Positions 1 through 10,757 of a stretch of DNA of 64,000 nt are shown here, piece after piece. The translations under genes were made by a program, and so were the position numbers. Each line of letters opens with the position of its first letter. Position 1 is the first letter of the stretch. The notes beneath the pieces are model-generated. The model worked only from the letters and a program-made list of their open reading frames with translations, was not told the origin of the DNA and ran no database searches. This DNA comes from Pogonophryne albipinna (Eukaryota; Chordata; Actinopteri; Perciformes; Artedidraconidae): positions 5,279,995 to 5,343,994 of the forward strand of contig CM053256.1 in NCBI GenBank assembly GCA_028583405.1, read 5' to 3'.

Positions 1-1825
1 GAAATGTCAGTAAAAATACATGTAGACAACAATCCTTGAGCCACTTGTTTTACTTTGCACTTGTTCATTTCTGAGGCACTTGACCCGCCTGTGTGATGTA
101 CTGCAGGGCCATGAGTCTTTATGCGCTGAATATAGAAAAGCCACAACCACATAATTATAGAGCACTAAGGGTGTTTCCAAACTAACCATTATATCCTTTT
201 CCTCTTTTTTTGACAGTGCTTTACGATGTCTGCAAAGAACAGTTGGGTGTTAATTATCTCACTCAATGACAGCTAAGACATTTATTTATTTTTGACAACT
301 AATAATTTAATGTTGAACTTTTAGCAAAATTGAGACATTTTGCTTTTTTGGATGAGAATAACCACCAATGTTATCAACCTAAACTGTTGTAACTGTAAAA
401 AAATAAATCATAAATAATATTACATTTTAGCATTTCCTGGAAAATGTTGCACAGGTATGGCAACTTGTCTTATTTTACTTTTAACACCACTACAAAAACA
501 TGACCAATTATCCAAAAATAAGACAAGTAATAAAAATGCTTGTCTTTTCAAAGTCAAGAGATTGTGTGACAGTCAGTCAAACCGCAAGTAATTCACAAAA
601 AATATACAAACAAATGAGTGTATTTGGAAGATTTATTACATTCATTGCTTTGGTGTACCAACAGGAATTGAATATAAGACTCTGAATAAACTGTATGGAA
701 AAAGAAATTGTATAAAATAGAACATCATCAATACTACAGTAAATACAGGGCATGTGTTGGTCAAATAAAATGTTTGAAAACATTTATTGGTTAAAAAAAC
801 ACACAACAAAGGAGAAACACACAGATTACAGCGGTTTACAATGTAAAACAAATAATGTACAACAATTAGAACAAGTCAGTGGTGTCTCCGTGACATAATT
901 ATATTCTCCCAGCATAGTGTTGAAATCTAACCCTAACCACCCAAGAATAGCTATGCTAGGCATCTGTATGTAAACAAAGTATTGCCGTCACTACGCCTCT
1001 GCATGTCCTTGGCAGGGTTTGTAAAAAAAGTTTCATGAGTTAATGTTGTTCGAGGCCTTGTCTCTTGTAACAAGGGTTATTTTTAATCGGATGAGTAGGA
1101 GTGCAATCAATAATAAGGTTTCTGTCACTGTCTCTGTACATTTTTGAGACATTTTTCTCACACAGCCTTGTTGTGTTTGTCCTCAAGAAGGCGAGGTCAA
1201 GCCTTATCACTACCAGCGACACATAATCTCTGTATGACAGCTGGATTCTAGGTCAACAACTTCCCCCAAAACAAAACAACCTCCTGAAATTACATTGACA
1301 TATCACGTTTTTTCTAACAAAAAGAGAAACTGGGATATAATACAGTCTAAACAAAAGGGATGAGCTCATTTGTCTGCTTTGAGAAATAAACAAAACACAG
1401 CTGTATTGTAACAAAAAGGTCATTATTCTTAGTAAAGTAATCTGAAAGCTATTGTATTTCTGTCAGTCCTGGAAGAGGGATCCTCCCTGAGATTTATTTA
1501 TTTTTTCCCCATTAAATAATTTCCAATCCTTTTCCAAATCAAGGGTCAGAGGGTTTGTATTGTTCCATACGGATTGAAGATCCCAATTAAGGCACCTTTG
1601 TTACTTGATATGATGCAAGAAACCATCAGCGCTACACATTTTGAAAAAGGGAATTTGTCAGTAAAAAAAGGCTAATGGAGAAATTCAATTAAGGCACATA
1701 CTCTGTAGTATTTCACTACTAAGGCCAGGCAGAGAGGCATAGACTATGATTATCCATGTTAATATGGAGTAACCAACAATCACAGAATGACTGACTTTTC
1801 AGAGTCTTTTTCACCATCTAAAACT
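1..1825. other. Non-coding, 3' flank of rapunzel-like gene A
   Basis: No gene is visible; the ORFs are short, AT-rich and unlike any family I know. On the minus strand the stretch just left of the gene A stop codon should be its 3' UTR. Overlapping AATAAA signals (read on the minus strand) lie near 1490-1505, so a transcript end near 1470 is plausible. Confidence is for the non-coding call. Confidence 0.5.
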
Positions 1826-3001
1826 TCAGGCCGAGTGGACGGCGACGTAGAAGTTTTTGTGCTCCTCCCAGTAGTGCAGGTCACCTGAGAAGCTCCAGGA
1901 GCAGGCCAGGTCTTTGCTGGTTTTGACCGTGTGGACCACGCAGGCGCCGGGCAACTTCTCAAACAGGACCTCTGATACACTGACTGTGGTGACTTTCTTC
2001 TGACTCTGGATCAGCTGCTGGATGTGATTCTTGTCCACAGGCTCGGGCGAGGAGCTGTAGGACACCCAGACGTTGAGCTTCTCGTCTGATGAAGGGATCT
2101 GGAAGCGACTCTTCCCTGTGGGGCAGTGGTAATCCTTCTTGCTGGCGAACAGGCCTGAAGGGGACTTGAATACACGCACGGACCAGCCCACCCAGTCATA
2201 CTTCTTCTTCAGTTTCTCTATGATGGCGTCAGCTAGCTGCTGGTTGGTTAGGTTTGACTTGTCACGCACCAAACGACAGCTATCACTCTCAGCCTGTTTG
2301 GGGAAGCTGACGATGCAGTCTTCGATCACGGCATTCATTTTAGTCTGGACAGTCTTCATCTTCTCACCCCAGTCTTTCAGAAGTGCGTCTTCCTCGTCGT
2401 ATCCCTTCAGAGCGGCGTGGCCCAGAAGTGCGATGAGCCCGACGCAGAAGAGTTTCTTTAGTCTGGCGCAGAAGTCTTCAACCGGCCGGCGACTTTTCTC
2501 GTCGTAGTTCAGGGTGATCTCCAGCACAGATTCCCCAGAGAAGTTATCTCCCGTGACAGAGTTGTAGAGGGTGATAAGGTTTTTGTCACCGCCGGTCTTG
2601 GCAAAATGATCCAAGAAAAGCTTTTTCTTGACCTCCCTGAACTTGGGTTTGGCGTTGAGGATGTCCATGTACTTCCTGAACTGGTTAGTGATGTTCTCCT
2701 CTATTGGGAAATACACAGCATCCAACCCGCTCTTCTTGATCTCATCGTTGATCTGCTGAATCTCCTCTGATATCACCTCCAGACGATCTCGAACCTTCTG
2801 AAACTGCTCCTTCATGAACACAGCTTCTTTGCTTTCCACATTGTCCAGAGCCAGTCTAATAATTGGAGCAGCGATGGAGAAAATGGGGAAAAGGTCGCCG
2901 GCGATGCTGGCCACCACTTCAGCCCCCTGTTCAAAGACATCCATCACGGTCTCCACCATATCCTTCCTTTCCGCTACAAGCTTCTGTAGCTGGTTTGCCA
3001 T
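1826..3001 (-). CDS. rpz-like: Rapunzel-like protein A (391 aa, single coding exon)
   Basis: Full-length member of the Rapunzel family, known from zebrafish where a gain-of-function rpz allele causes skeletal overgrowth; the biochemical function is unknown. The start is MANQLQKLV at 3001: the longer reading frame upstream runs through an intron acceptor (TTTGTTCTCAG, exon start 3027), so its first 41 codons are not coding. Layout: a charged N-terminal helix; a hydrophobic helix at about residues 28-54 (GDLFPIFSIAAPIIRLAL); a coiled-coil-like stretch at 55-95; the family signature NAKPKFREVKKKLF near 116-129; EDFCARLKKLF followed by a second hydrophobic helix at 184-199; and a C-terminal domain from about 250 with KKYDWVGWSVR and the terminal motif HYWEEHKNFYVAVHS. 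There is no signal peptide, so it is probably cytosolic or peripherally membrane-bound (inference). It is the leftmost of four same-strand paralogues. Frame and paralogy are certain; the exact orthologue is not. Confidence 0.88.
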   Translation of the reverse strand: MANQLQKLVAERKDMVETVMDVFEQGAEVVASIAGDLFPIFSIAAPIIRLALDNVESKEAVFMKEQFQKVRDRLEVISEEIQQINDEIKKSGLDAVYFPIEENITNQFRKYMDILNAKPKFREVKKKLFLDHFAKTGGDKNLITLYNSVTGDNFSGESVLEITLNYDEKSRRPVEDFCARLKKLFCVGLIALLGHAALKGYDEEDALLKDWGEKMKTVQTKMNAVIEDCIVSFPKQAESDSCRLVRDKSNLTNQQLADAIIEKLKKKYDWVGWSVRVFKSPSGLFASKKDYHCPTGKSRFQIPSSDEKLNVWVSYSSSPEPVDKNHIQQLIQSQKKVTTVSVSEVLFEKLPGACVVHTVKTSKDLACSWSFSGDLHYWEEHKNFYVAVHSA

Positions 3002-3290
3002 CTTTGCTGTTGTCTCTTGGACTGATTCTGAGAACAAATATGGACAGGTTAGACATTTTCTGGTGTGATATTTAGGCATGGAAACATCTTTTAAAAACAA
3101 ACATACAGGTAAAACACTGAACACAAATTATCAGACATTTTAGTTTCATTTTGGGTTTTCTAGATTTACTTACCGTTTGTTTCAGTGTTGTTGGATTACG
3201 GCCTGCTCCTTTGCTCCGCTTACAACACAGCAAAACTGATAAGGAAAGAGAGAAACAGCCAAGTGAGCTTCAGTGCTGGCGGCTGGCCAC
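3002..3290 (-). promoter_or_regulatory. 5' UTR exons and likely promoter of rapunzel-like gene A
   Basis: On the minus strand a donor GTAAGT lies at 3173-3168, so a non-coding first exon ends at 3174. It would be spliced to the acceptor ending at 3028, giving a 5' UTR of exon 1 plus 3027-3002. The first-exon start is unknown. Upstream DNA (about 3280-3310) holds a TGACTCA-type AP-1 site and a CCACACCC box but no obvious TATA. This is inferred from splice signals only. Confidence 0.4.
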
Positions 3291-6200
3291 ACCCAGTGAG
3301 CAATGAGTCAACAATGCAGAGGGAATTCAGCTGTGACGAAGGGCCAGTAAGGGTTGAACTGTTTGTTTGTTATTTGTGTGTTTACTTTTGGAAAATCAAC
3401 AAGTTTCATTGAAAGGCTTAATGATTATTTTAGGTTTACATTGTGATAATTAGATGAGTAACTCTGACTTCAACAATCAATTTACCATTTCTCTCAGTAC
3501 AGTGTGACTTGTTGAAATGGGACAAGGAGTAGTTTTAATGAGCTCACCTTTGATATAGACAGCATGCAATGACAGTATACATTAAGATGTCTGGAAAACA
3601 CTAAAGCATGTGCCTGAAATAATGAATTATATTATCTCCCCTAAATGTTGTCGGACTGTCCAAAAAAATATAATATAAGTATTAGTTTTTGGGAAACACA
3701 CTTTCTTGCCTAAAGTTAAATGAGCAAATCAAGCCCACTCTTATATCTATATTTCAAATATGTCTGCATGGAAACCTCTTCTAAGTCGGTCTGTAAATAA
3801 GTCAGCTACAGGTTCACCCAGGCGGTAAATCATTTACCCTCACATAATAATACAAATGATTAAGATGTAAGTACATATGCTAGGCATTATTGATATAATA
3901 TAAACTAATTCCTGCTGTGCACTTTAAGCCTAGACTTGAAAAAAGGGGGCTACTGGATTTGGAAAATCCTGTTAAACACAAATAGTTTCTTTCAAGGCCA
4001 GGAAACAGAGAAAAGGCTGACTGTGAGAGCAACCCAGATGGATTGTCTAGGCATGTTCAGACATATCCCATTTTTGCTCTTCTGGTAATGTTTAATTTTG
4101 CTGCAAAATGATGACCACATACTCTGTCTCACAATGACTGTCTATGCAACAGCTCAAGGTGATGAAGCTGGCCTCACATTTATAATCAGGATTCTGGCCT
4201 TCAGTTGAAAAAATATTTGTCGCTAACGGCGAAGCAGCAGTGCTGCAGCCCAGTCAATAATTGAGCAGCAGGCGTGGGAAGTGATTAATGTAAGAGGTTA
4301 AACTTGCTGGGCAAGGGTGCGTTTTCCAGTGAAACTCAGCAAGTAACCACGGCAACAAGACAATGGAAAATAATCTGTCAGCTTGTTGTCTCTCTGCTGA
4401 GGTCTGCTCTGCAGGGTTTATTTAGCTAGACTGCAGAAGATTGCAGAGAGAAGATGGCACTCATTTGTCAACCTGATGCATTAAACACCTGCATACCTTG
4501 AATACTGTGGAAAAAGTACAATACTAGTATGTCATATCTACATGATTTCCTTGTAAGACTTGAGAACAGAACAGGAAATCCAGGCAGGATGTCGGAACAT
4601 TTACAGTTACTGTATCTTATTTGATTTGACCGTGCTAAAATTGTGATTCCTGTTTCCTACTGATGTTCTCTATCTTTTTCTAGGGTCCCAGGGGTCATGT
4701 AACTGCAGTCTGAGTGCATGTGAAGCACCCTCACACACACAATTCAAACTCAAAAGTGCTTGAAGAAATCGCATTTTCAGAGACAGAGAGCTGGGAGGGC
4801 AACTCTCACCAGAGGATACAGTATGAATGCTAGGCTGCAGAGAAGAATAACACGTCTGTTTTTTTGCAACGATTTCCACTTCAATTCAGTGATACACAGA
4901 CGCAGAAATGTTAATTTACATATCAAGTACTTTACTTCAAATTTGAGATACCTTCATATTTCCATGTTGACACATTGGTTTAATTTAGGACTTAATAAGT
5001 TCTGTTCAAAGGCCCAATGGATTAATGTATTTTACAAAAAAAGAAAAGATTACAGAAAAGTAAACAAAAGAAGAAAGCAGATTTGTTTAGAATAGCTTTG
5101 TTTTTTGTCTTCCCTACCCCTTTACTAATCTCCAGACACCTCAGACTAATTGTGTAACCTTATAGTTTGGAAACCACTGGCCTACTAATGTAAAAGCAGT
5201 TTAAAATAGCTCAAAATTGACCAACTATTGTAAAATACTCGACATCGATGCATCTGTGATCTGGTCATGTTAACACTGTTTACTTTGGATATACCCTAAG
5301 TACATTTACATACATTAACTGTAGCTTAAAGTACTGATTTATGGCTAAGTAACACTCTTAATGCTGGACTTTTACTATCACAGTGTGGCGTTTGCTGTAT
5401 TCTTACAAAGGTTAGTAGAATAGGCAACGTCCACTGAATTGTTTCTTGATATTTTTTATTATAAGGCTAAATCAGCAATTGTTATAATGATTCAAAACAA
5501 AACATAGCATACCGAAGTGTATTGATCTGAGTGTATCTACACACATAATGTCTCTTAAGAGCTGAGCTGATTCATGTTTCATTTATGTTATGTGGCAGAG
5601 CTTCCTCTGAACACAGATGACCAAACCCTCAGCTGGCCACTGAGAGACGAGCTAAGCGCTCTGTTAATGCTCCCTCTTAATGGAAAAGTATCGATCAGTC
5701 CGTGTACGAGGCCTCTAATTGTATCATTTTACAGCCGAGGGACAGAGTGCCAAACAAACATCGCAGGTTAACACCACAGATACGGTTTTTTTTTGTTACA
5801 ACGCAACACAACGCCTTGTAAGTTTGACACTTCCTGGAAAAAGTGAAGCGGTGGCACCAGATCTGGCAACCAACGCCCAGAAAATCGAAACTTATTTTTT
5901 GTTTAAACTGCATTTAAAAGTGCAGATTCATCTAATGACCCACTTCACTTTATTAAATCAAAGCTACGTTGACAAAATACCCGTATTGGACGTGTTTTAA
6001 CGGCACTCCAGTGTGTTTAAAGAGGGGGGGGAAAAGCTCGATTATGTAACGAGTCTGAAATGGAGTCGATGAAGCTGAATCGATCATTTCATATTAAAGT
6101 GTTTTACCACTACCACCACAGTTAACCTATGTAAGCCTGTCAACTATAAAGCATTTGGAACAGAAATGGACTCACCTCATAAAGTTTGCGGAAGAAATAC

Positions 6201-7832
6201 CCTAACTTCCAGAGTTTGTTTGTCTTCCTATTGATCATGTGGCTCTCAAGTTACAGAGCAGAGGCACACCCAGAAGAAAAAAAAACTTGGGTGGTGGAGG
6301 TAAAAAAAAAAGGTTGTGCGCATAATATGTTGTTGATGTGGTGATATTATTACAAATCTACATCCACCCATTTGGTACACAATGGCATGGTAATAAAGCA
6401 TTATTACTGTTGAAGGAGATTAGTTCTGAGTAGAAATACTGTCAGCAGAACAATGCACTTCATCAGTCATGACTTTTCAATATTTATAATAGTTTTTAAG
6501 TACTTTAAAATAGCTGAGTAATAATGACCAATGATGACAAAACCATTCATATATTTTTGTTTATTACAAATGAAAGTAAAATATACACAAGTGTCTTGAT
6601 TAAGTGATTGAAGAATACGGATTTTGGACGTTTGCCCTGCAGCCATGAATTGCATTAAAAGCAGCAAGAAACTTTGAATTGATTTCATTTTATACACATT
6701 TATATCTAGGAGTAGGCGATAATATCAATATAATCAATTACTGTAGTACAAGTCATTCATTTTTTTTTTTTATAAATATGCCTCGGTGGTGCACATTCTG
6801 GAAAATCAATTGAGAAACAAAAACATAACAACAAAATCTCAAATTAAGTTTAAATGACTTCTTCTGATTCGTCTCACTAACATGTCTGTTTGCTATATGA
6901 AGCTCCAGCCAGGAGGCATTTATCTAAGCTTAGAGTAATATCTTGTTTGTTTAATTGTATAAGAAAACAAAGTGTACTTTGGTGTTTTACAGGAGGTTTT
7001 GTGTCAAGATCCGGGATGTCACCCACCAAGAAATACTCCTGTAGATATTCTGTAAATTAACATTCCTAGATTTCCTGTTTCAAGTCTTTTTTCTAATTTG
7101 AGTTTATTGCGTCCTGGCTATAGTATTTTATCTTACAGACAGACAACAGTGGTATCAATCTTGTTATTTTACTCTTGACAGGAAGTAAGTGAGTGTTTTT
7201 CCCAGGATGTAAAAGTATTCCTTTAAATATTGAGTTTCAAAGAACATTTTTGACATCAGAATCCGAAGTTGAGAAAACCGCACCAATTCACAGTCCATTC
7301 ACTTATTCTACAGCTTTCAAAGGCAAATAATAAACTGTAAAGCTCAAAATAACCCAAATGGACAAGGCATCACATTAATGCAAAAGAAAATCAAATACAA
7401 ATCAAATCACGCCATAAAGTAGTCCTGCTAATCCGTTTACAATATTGCCCTCAATGGTATGAATCAATCCAATAAACTCATGGCAAAGTTTCTTGAAGCT
7501 ATTTGACTAATTTCTCATATCGCCCAATCCTAGCATCAAATTAGGGACAGTATCACATTTTATGACATTAAGTCAAAGCTGGCATGGAGATATATGGCCC
7601 TGAAGCTGCTGTATCAACAGATTAAAGATATATGTAAAAGAATAGAAATTAATACGAGTAAGACAATGCATCACACATCACCGGGCAGATTATGCATCAA
7701 CACAGACAATATTTATGAATCCATTTCTATATTTAATAGAGATTTTCAGGGCTCTGGTAGACATTCATGAATTTATGTATAGCTAATTTCTTCCTGTTTG
7801 CAGGCGGCTACACTTTATGTTTCTCTGTGAGC
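3291..7832. other. Intergenic, no gene seen
   Basis: AT-rich DNA between rapunzel-like genes A and B. I found no exon with plausible splice signals and family resemblance on either strand; the longest ORFs (about 110 aa) are low complexity or unremarkable. Confidence 0.5.
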
Positions 7833-9014
7833 CTACTCAGAGTGGATACACAGGTAGGCCCTTTTGTGTTTCCCATAGTAGTAACAGTCCTCATGGAAGT
7901 TATTGGACTGCACCACCTCTTTGTAATGGCTGACAGCATGGACCAGGTAGTTGGGAAAGCTCTTGTTCAGCGCCAGAGCCACTGCCATCATGTTCCCCTT
8001 CATCTTCTGACTCTCAATCTGCTCCAGGATCTGACCCTTGTTAATGGGCTTGGGGTCAACACAGAAAGAGACCACCACTTTAATCTTGGTCTTGGTCAAA
8101 ATGTCAAACCAGTTGGCTCCTCCGCTTCCATGGCATTTCTTTCCTGCCAGCCAGTTGAAAAAGAAAATGCGCTCCCTGTTGCTGAAAGCCCTGACGGACC
8201 AGTTCACCCAGTCGTATTTCTTAACAAGCGAATCCAGAAGGGATTTGGTGAAGTCCTGGTTGACGGTGCCGGGATTCTCCAGAAGCTTGTGCTCAATGTC
8301 CATTTTGGCTTGATCTGCAAAGTTCTCTGTACACTCATCGACAGCCGCTTTCATTCGTTTCTCGACATCCTCCATCCGTCCCTGCCACTTCTTCACCATA
8401 TCCTCCCCCACCACCCCTTCCTTGAGGGCAGAATGGCCCATAACGGAGATAATGCCGACCACAAAAAGCTTCTTCAGCCGGGCGCAGAAATCCTCAACTG
8501 CCCTTCTGCTTCTCTGCTCTATGGCGACTACTGTCTCCAGCATCGGGTCTCCTGCTGTGCTCTCCCCAATGACGGCATTGTAGAGGGCGTCCAGGTTCAA
8601 GTCGGAATCGGTGTTCTCGTAATGGCTGATGAACCTCTCCATCTTCTTCTCCTTGAACTTTGGCTTGGCGTTGACAAAGTCTTGGAACTTTTCATACTGG
8701 CTGAGCATCTGCGCCTCACGATCGAAGTTCTGCTTGTTCAGTGACGTCTTCTGCAGCTCCAGGGCAATTTGATCGATCTCATCCTGGATTCCCTCAAGTT
8801 GCTGGTTGACCATTTCGAACTGCTGAGTCAGGTAGCGAGCCTCCTTGCTGTCAGGGTTGCTGAGTATCTCGGCTGAGGCCATGAACACAGCCTCTAAGAT
8901 GGGGTGAAGCTGGCCAACCGTGGCAGCGAGCACCTCAGAGGCTTGCCCCATGATCTCCACACCTTTCTCGATCTTGTCCCTGTTCTGGACGAGCCAATCT
9001 GCGACATTGTTCAT
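7833..9014 (-). CDS. rpz-like: Rapunzel-like protein B (393 aa, single coding exon)
   Basis: Second full-length Rapunzel paralogue, starting MNNVADWLVQ, the first ATG after an acceptor (TTCTTCTTTCAG, exon start 9081). It repeats the family plan: hydrophobic helix at about 26-51 (ATVGQLHPILEAVFMAS), coiled-coil-like 55-95, NAKPKFKEKKMERF near 115-128, EDFCARLKKLF then a hydrophobic helix at 183-198, KKYDWVNWSVRAF, and the C-terminal motif YYYGKHKRAYLCIHSE. It is clearly more diverged from A and C than they are from each other: it has MLSQYEKFQDFV where A and C have ENI-NQFRKYMDIL, and an insertion around FFFNWLAGKKCHGSGG that partly matches the longer loop of copy C (NWRAGEHFHHV). The coding region has no intron. 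The function is unknown for the family. Confidence 0.88.
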   Translation of the reverse strand: MNNVADWLVQNRDKIEKGVEIMGQASEVLAATVGQLHPILEAVFMASAEILSNPDSKEARYLTQQFEMVNQQLEGIQDEIDQIALELQKTSLNKQNFDREAQMLSQYEKFQDFVNAKPKFKEKKMERFISHYENTDSDLNLDALYNAVIGESTAGDPMLETVVAIEQRSRRAVEDFCARLKKLFVVGIISVMGHSALKEGVVGEDMVKKWQGRMEDVEKRMKAAVDECTENFADQAKMDIEHKLLENPGTVNQDFTKSLLDSLVKKYDWVNWSVRAFSNRERIFFFNWLAGKKCHGSGGANWFDILTKTKIKVVVSFCVDPKPINKGQILEQIESQKMKGNMMAVALALNKSFPNYLVHAVSHYKEVVQSNNFHEDCYYYGKHKRAYLCIHSE

Positions 9015-9081
9015 CTTTGTTTTATGTATTTCACACTTACTAATTTAAAATGGTTCCCACTTCCAGAGGCTTTGCTTGTGT
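9015..9081 (-). other. 5' UTR part of the coding exon of rapunzel-like gene B
   Basis: A strong minus-strand polypyrimidine/acceptor, TTTCTTCTTCTTTCAG, ends at 9082, giving a 67-nt 5' UTR before the ATG at 9014. It is predicted to be spliced from the non-coding exon at 10665-10722. Confidence 0.5.
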
Positions 9082-10664
9082 CTGAAAGAAGAAGAAACAT
9101 GAAACCCTTGTAAAGTTCATTTCAGTGTGAAGACATTTCAGTAAAAAATGAACGCACTCCTTTTTCTTTTTTTCAGTCAGAGTTGGCAATGAAACCATAA
9201 ACAGCTGACAATAAGTCATTTTTTTCTCACAAGCCTTTTTCCTGAGAAACCCTATCATAAAGCAAACGGCAGGTCATGTCTGCACATGTAGGCATCCAGT
9301 TTCATGCCGCACCCTCAGAGCCTCAGCTAATGACAGGGACTCGTTTTTAAGCCGTGGTGCCATTGACACATAGGCTATCAGAAAAAAGCTAATGAAAGTA
9401 CAAATGAGACACACATGGATGGCAATTCAGAACAAATATCAAACATGGTGTTTGATGAATTATGATGTGAGTATTGTGCAACACTGCAGAACTGGCCCTT
9501 TGGGATGTTAGTTTTGTGCTGCTCTAACAATAGCCAAGTCCCAAAGCCAACACAGATGTTCACATCATGGTAAAAGAGGGTGTTTTATTTTGGTAACGAC
9601 AGTATGATTTTCGATGTAAAATACACAAGAGAGATGATCTAACCAATCTCTCATTCCCTGAAGCCAATATCCAGTTTAGAAAAAGGCACACCCAGGTCTG
9701 AGAGAGCAAGAAATCCCCTTTAATGCACTTGTTCAATAAAGCAATCACACTTCCTTAGTTATCACAGCCCCGTAATTAAAATCACATACAAATCTGTAAG
9801 AGGTTATTGTATGAGAACAATATACAAATATAGGTTTACATGTGTAACCACAGAAAAAAGGCTCACCAATAATTGCTGCAGTGACGAGATCAGTGGTGTC
9901 CTTTTACAGCCTTTCCTATCACTGCACTCGTTACATTTAATTTATTCAGCCACATACCATCAGTGCTTTTATAATATTTATACATTTCTGTGTGATAGAA
10001 AACAAAAGTGCATTGTTTAAATAAAAATGTGTAATCATATAAAATAATTAAATTCCATTCTAATTTAATTGAAAAACAAATAACAATGAAATAAATACTT
10101 ACTGAGTAATTATCTTGGTTTGTGTTTGAAAATATCTTCAGAAAGTTTGTCGTCTTTTAGCAAAGAAAGTTGAATATATTTTTGTGAAAGGAAAAAGGCG
10201 AGTCCTACACAGCACTTGATCAAACACTGGTCTCACTTTTCAATGTGATATGCTGTGCTATAGAGCTACAGAGCTTAAATAGAAAACCACATCCGCAGAG
10301 CCTTAACAAGACCACATCCTCCAAAGGATTCATCTCCACTTCTTGAACATCACTTAGATTTGAACTGTTTTGGTTGAAAACATTTAACTTTTAAGGAAAT
10401 ACGAGACTTTTTTAAAGAAAAAAAGTAAAATTCATTTCTTCAAAGATTCGGTTTTGACAATGGTGAGATAAGCTAAACAACAACACTACATATTGAGGGG
10501 TTTTGTTTCCTCCATTCTCTCTTTTTCTTGCTTTCCTAGTCTATTATTCTTTTCCCACTCTTTTTGAACCTTTAATTGGACATTTAAAATGATGGTAAAG
10601 TGGTAAAAGTTGATGATGGAGATGCTGAACAAAGAATTATAGCAATTAAAACGTAAAAACTCAC

Positions 10665-10757
10665 CTTTCTAGCAAAAATATCCAGTGGGCTACAGTCCAG
10701 TTATCCAGTAGTCCAGCTGTGCCTGTGAGCACCAGCCTCTTTGGGATGCATATATAG
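10665..10757 (-). promoter_or_regulatory. Candidate TATA promoter and non-coding exon 1 of rapunzel-like gene B
   Basis: On the minus strand CTATATATGC (about 10757-10748) lies about 30 bp upstream of a predicted start near 10722. The short exon that follows ends in a consensus donor, AAAG|GTGAGT, at 10665/10664. Splicing to 9081 would make a 1.6-kb 5' intron. Next to the TATA, on its upstream side, is a CTCC/CCTTC pyrimidine tract (about 10765-10815). This rests on signal spacing only; no transcript evidence is available. Confidence 0.35.

Noticed and set aside
3002..3124. 41-codon N-terminal extension of rapunzel copy A
   Set aside because: It crosses a good splice acceptor, and the homologous proteins start at the downstream Met.
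7767..8744. 325-codon plus-strand ORF opposite rapunzel copy B
   Set aside because: It is the antisense shadow of a GC-balanced coding exon. The minus strand has clear family homology to three other genes in the window.
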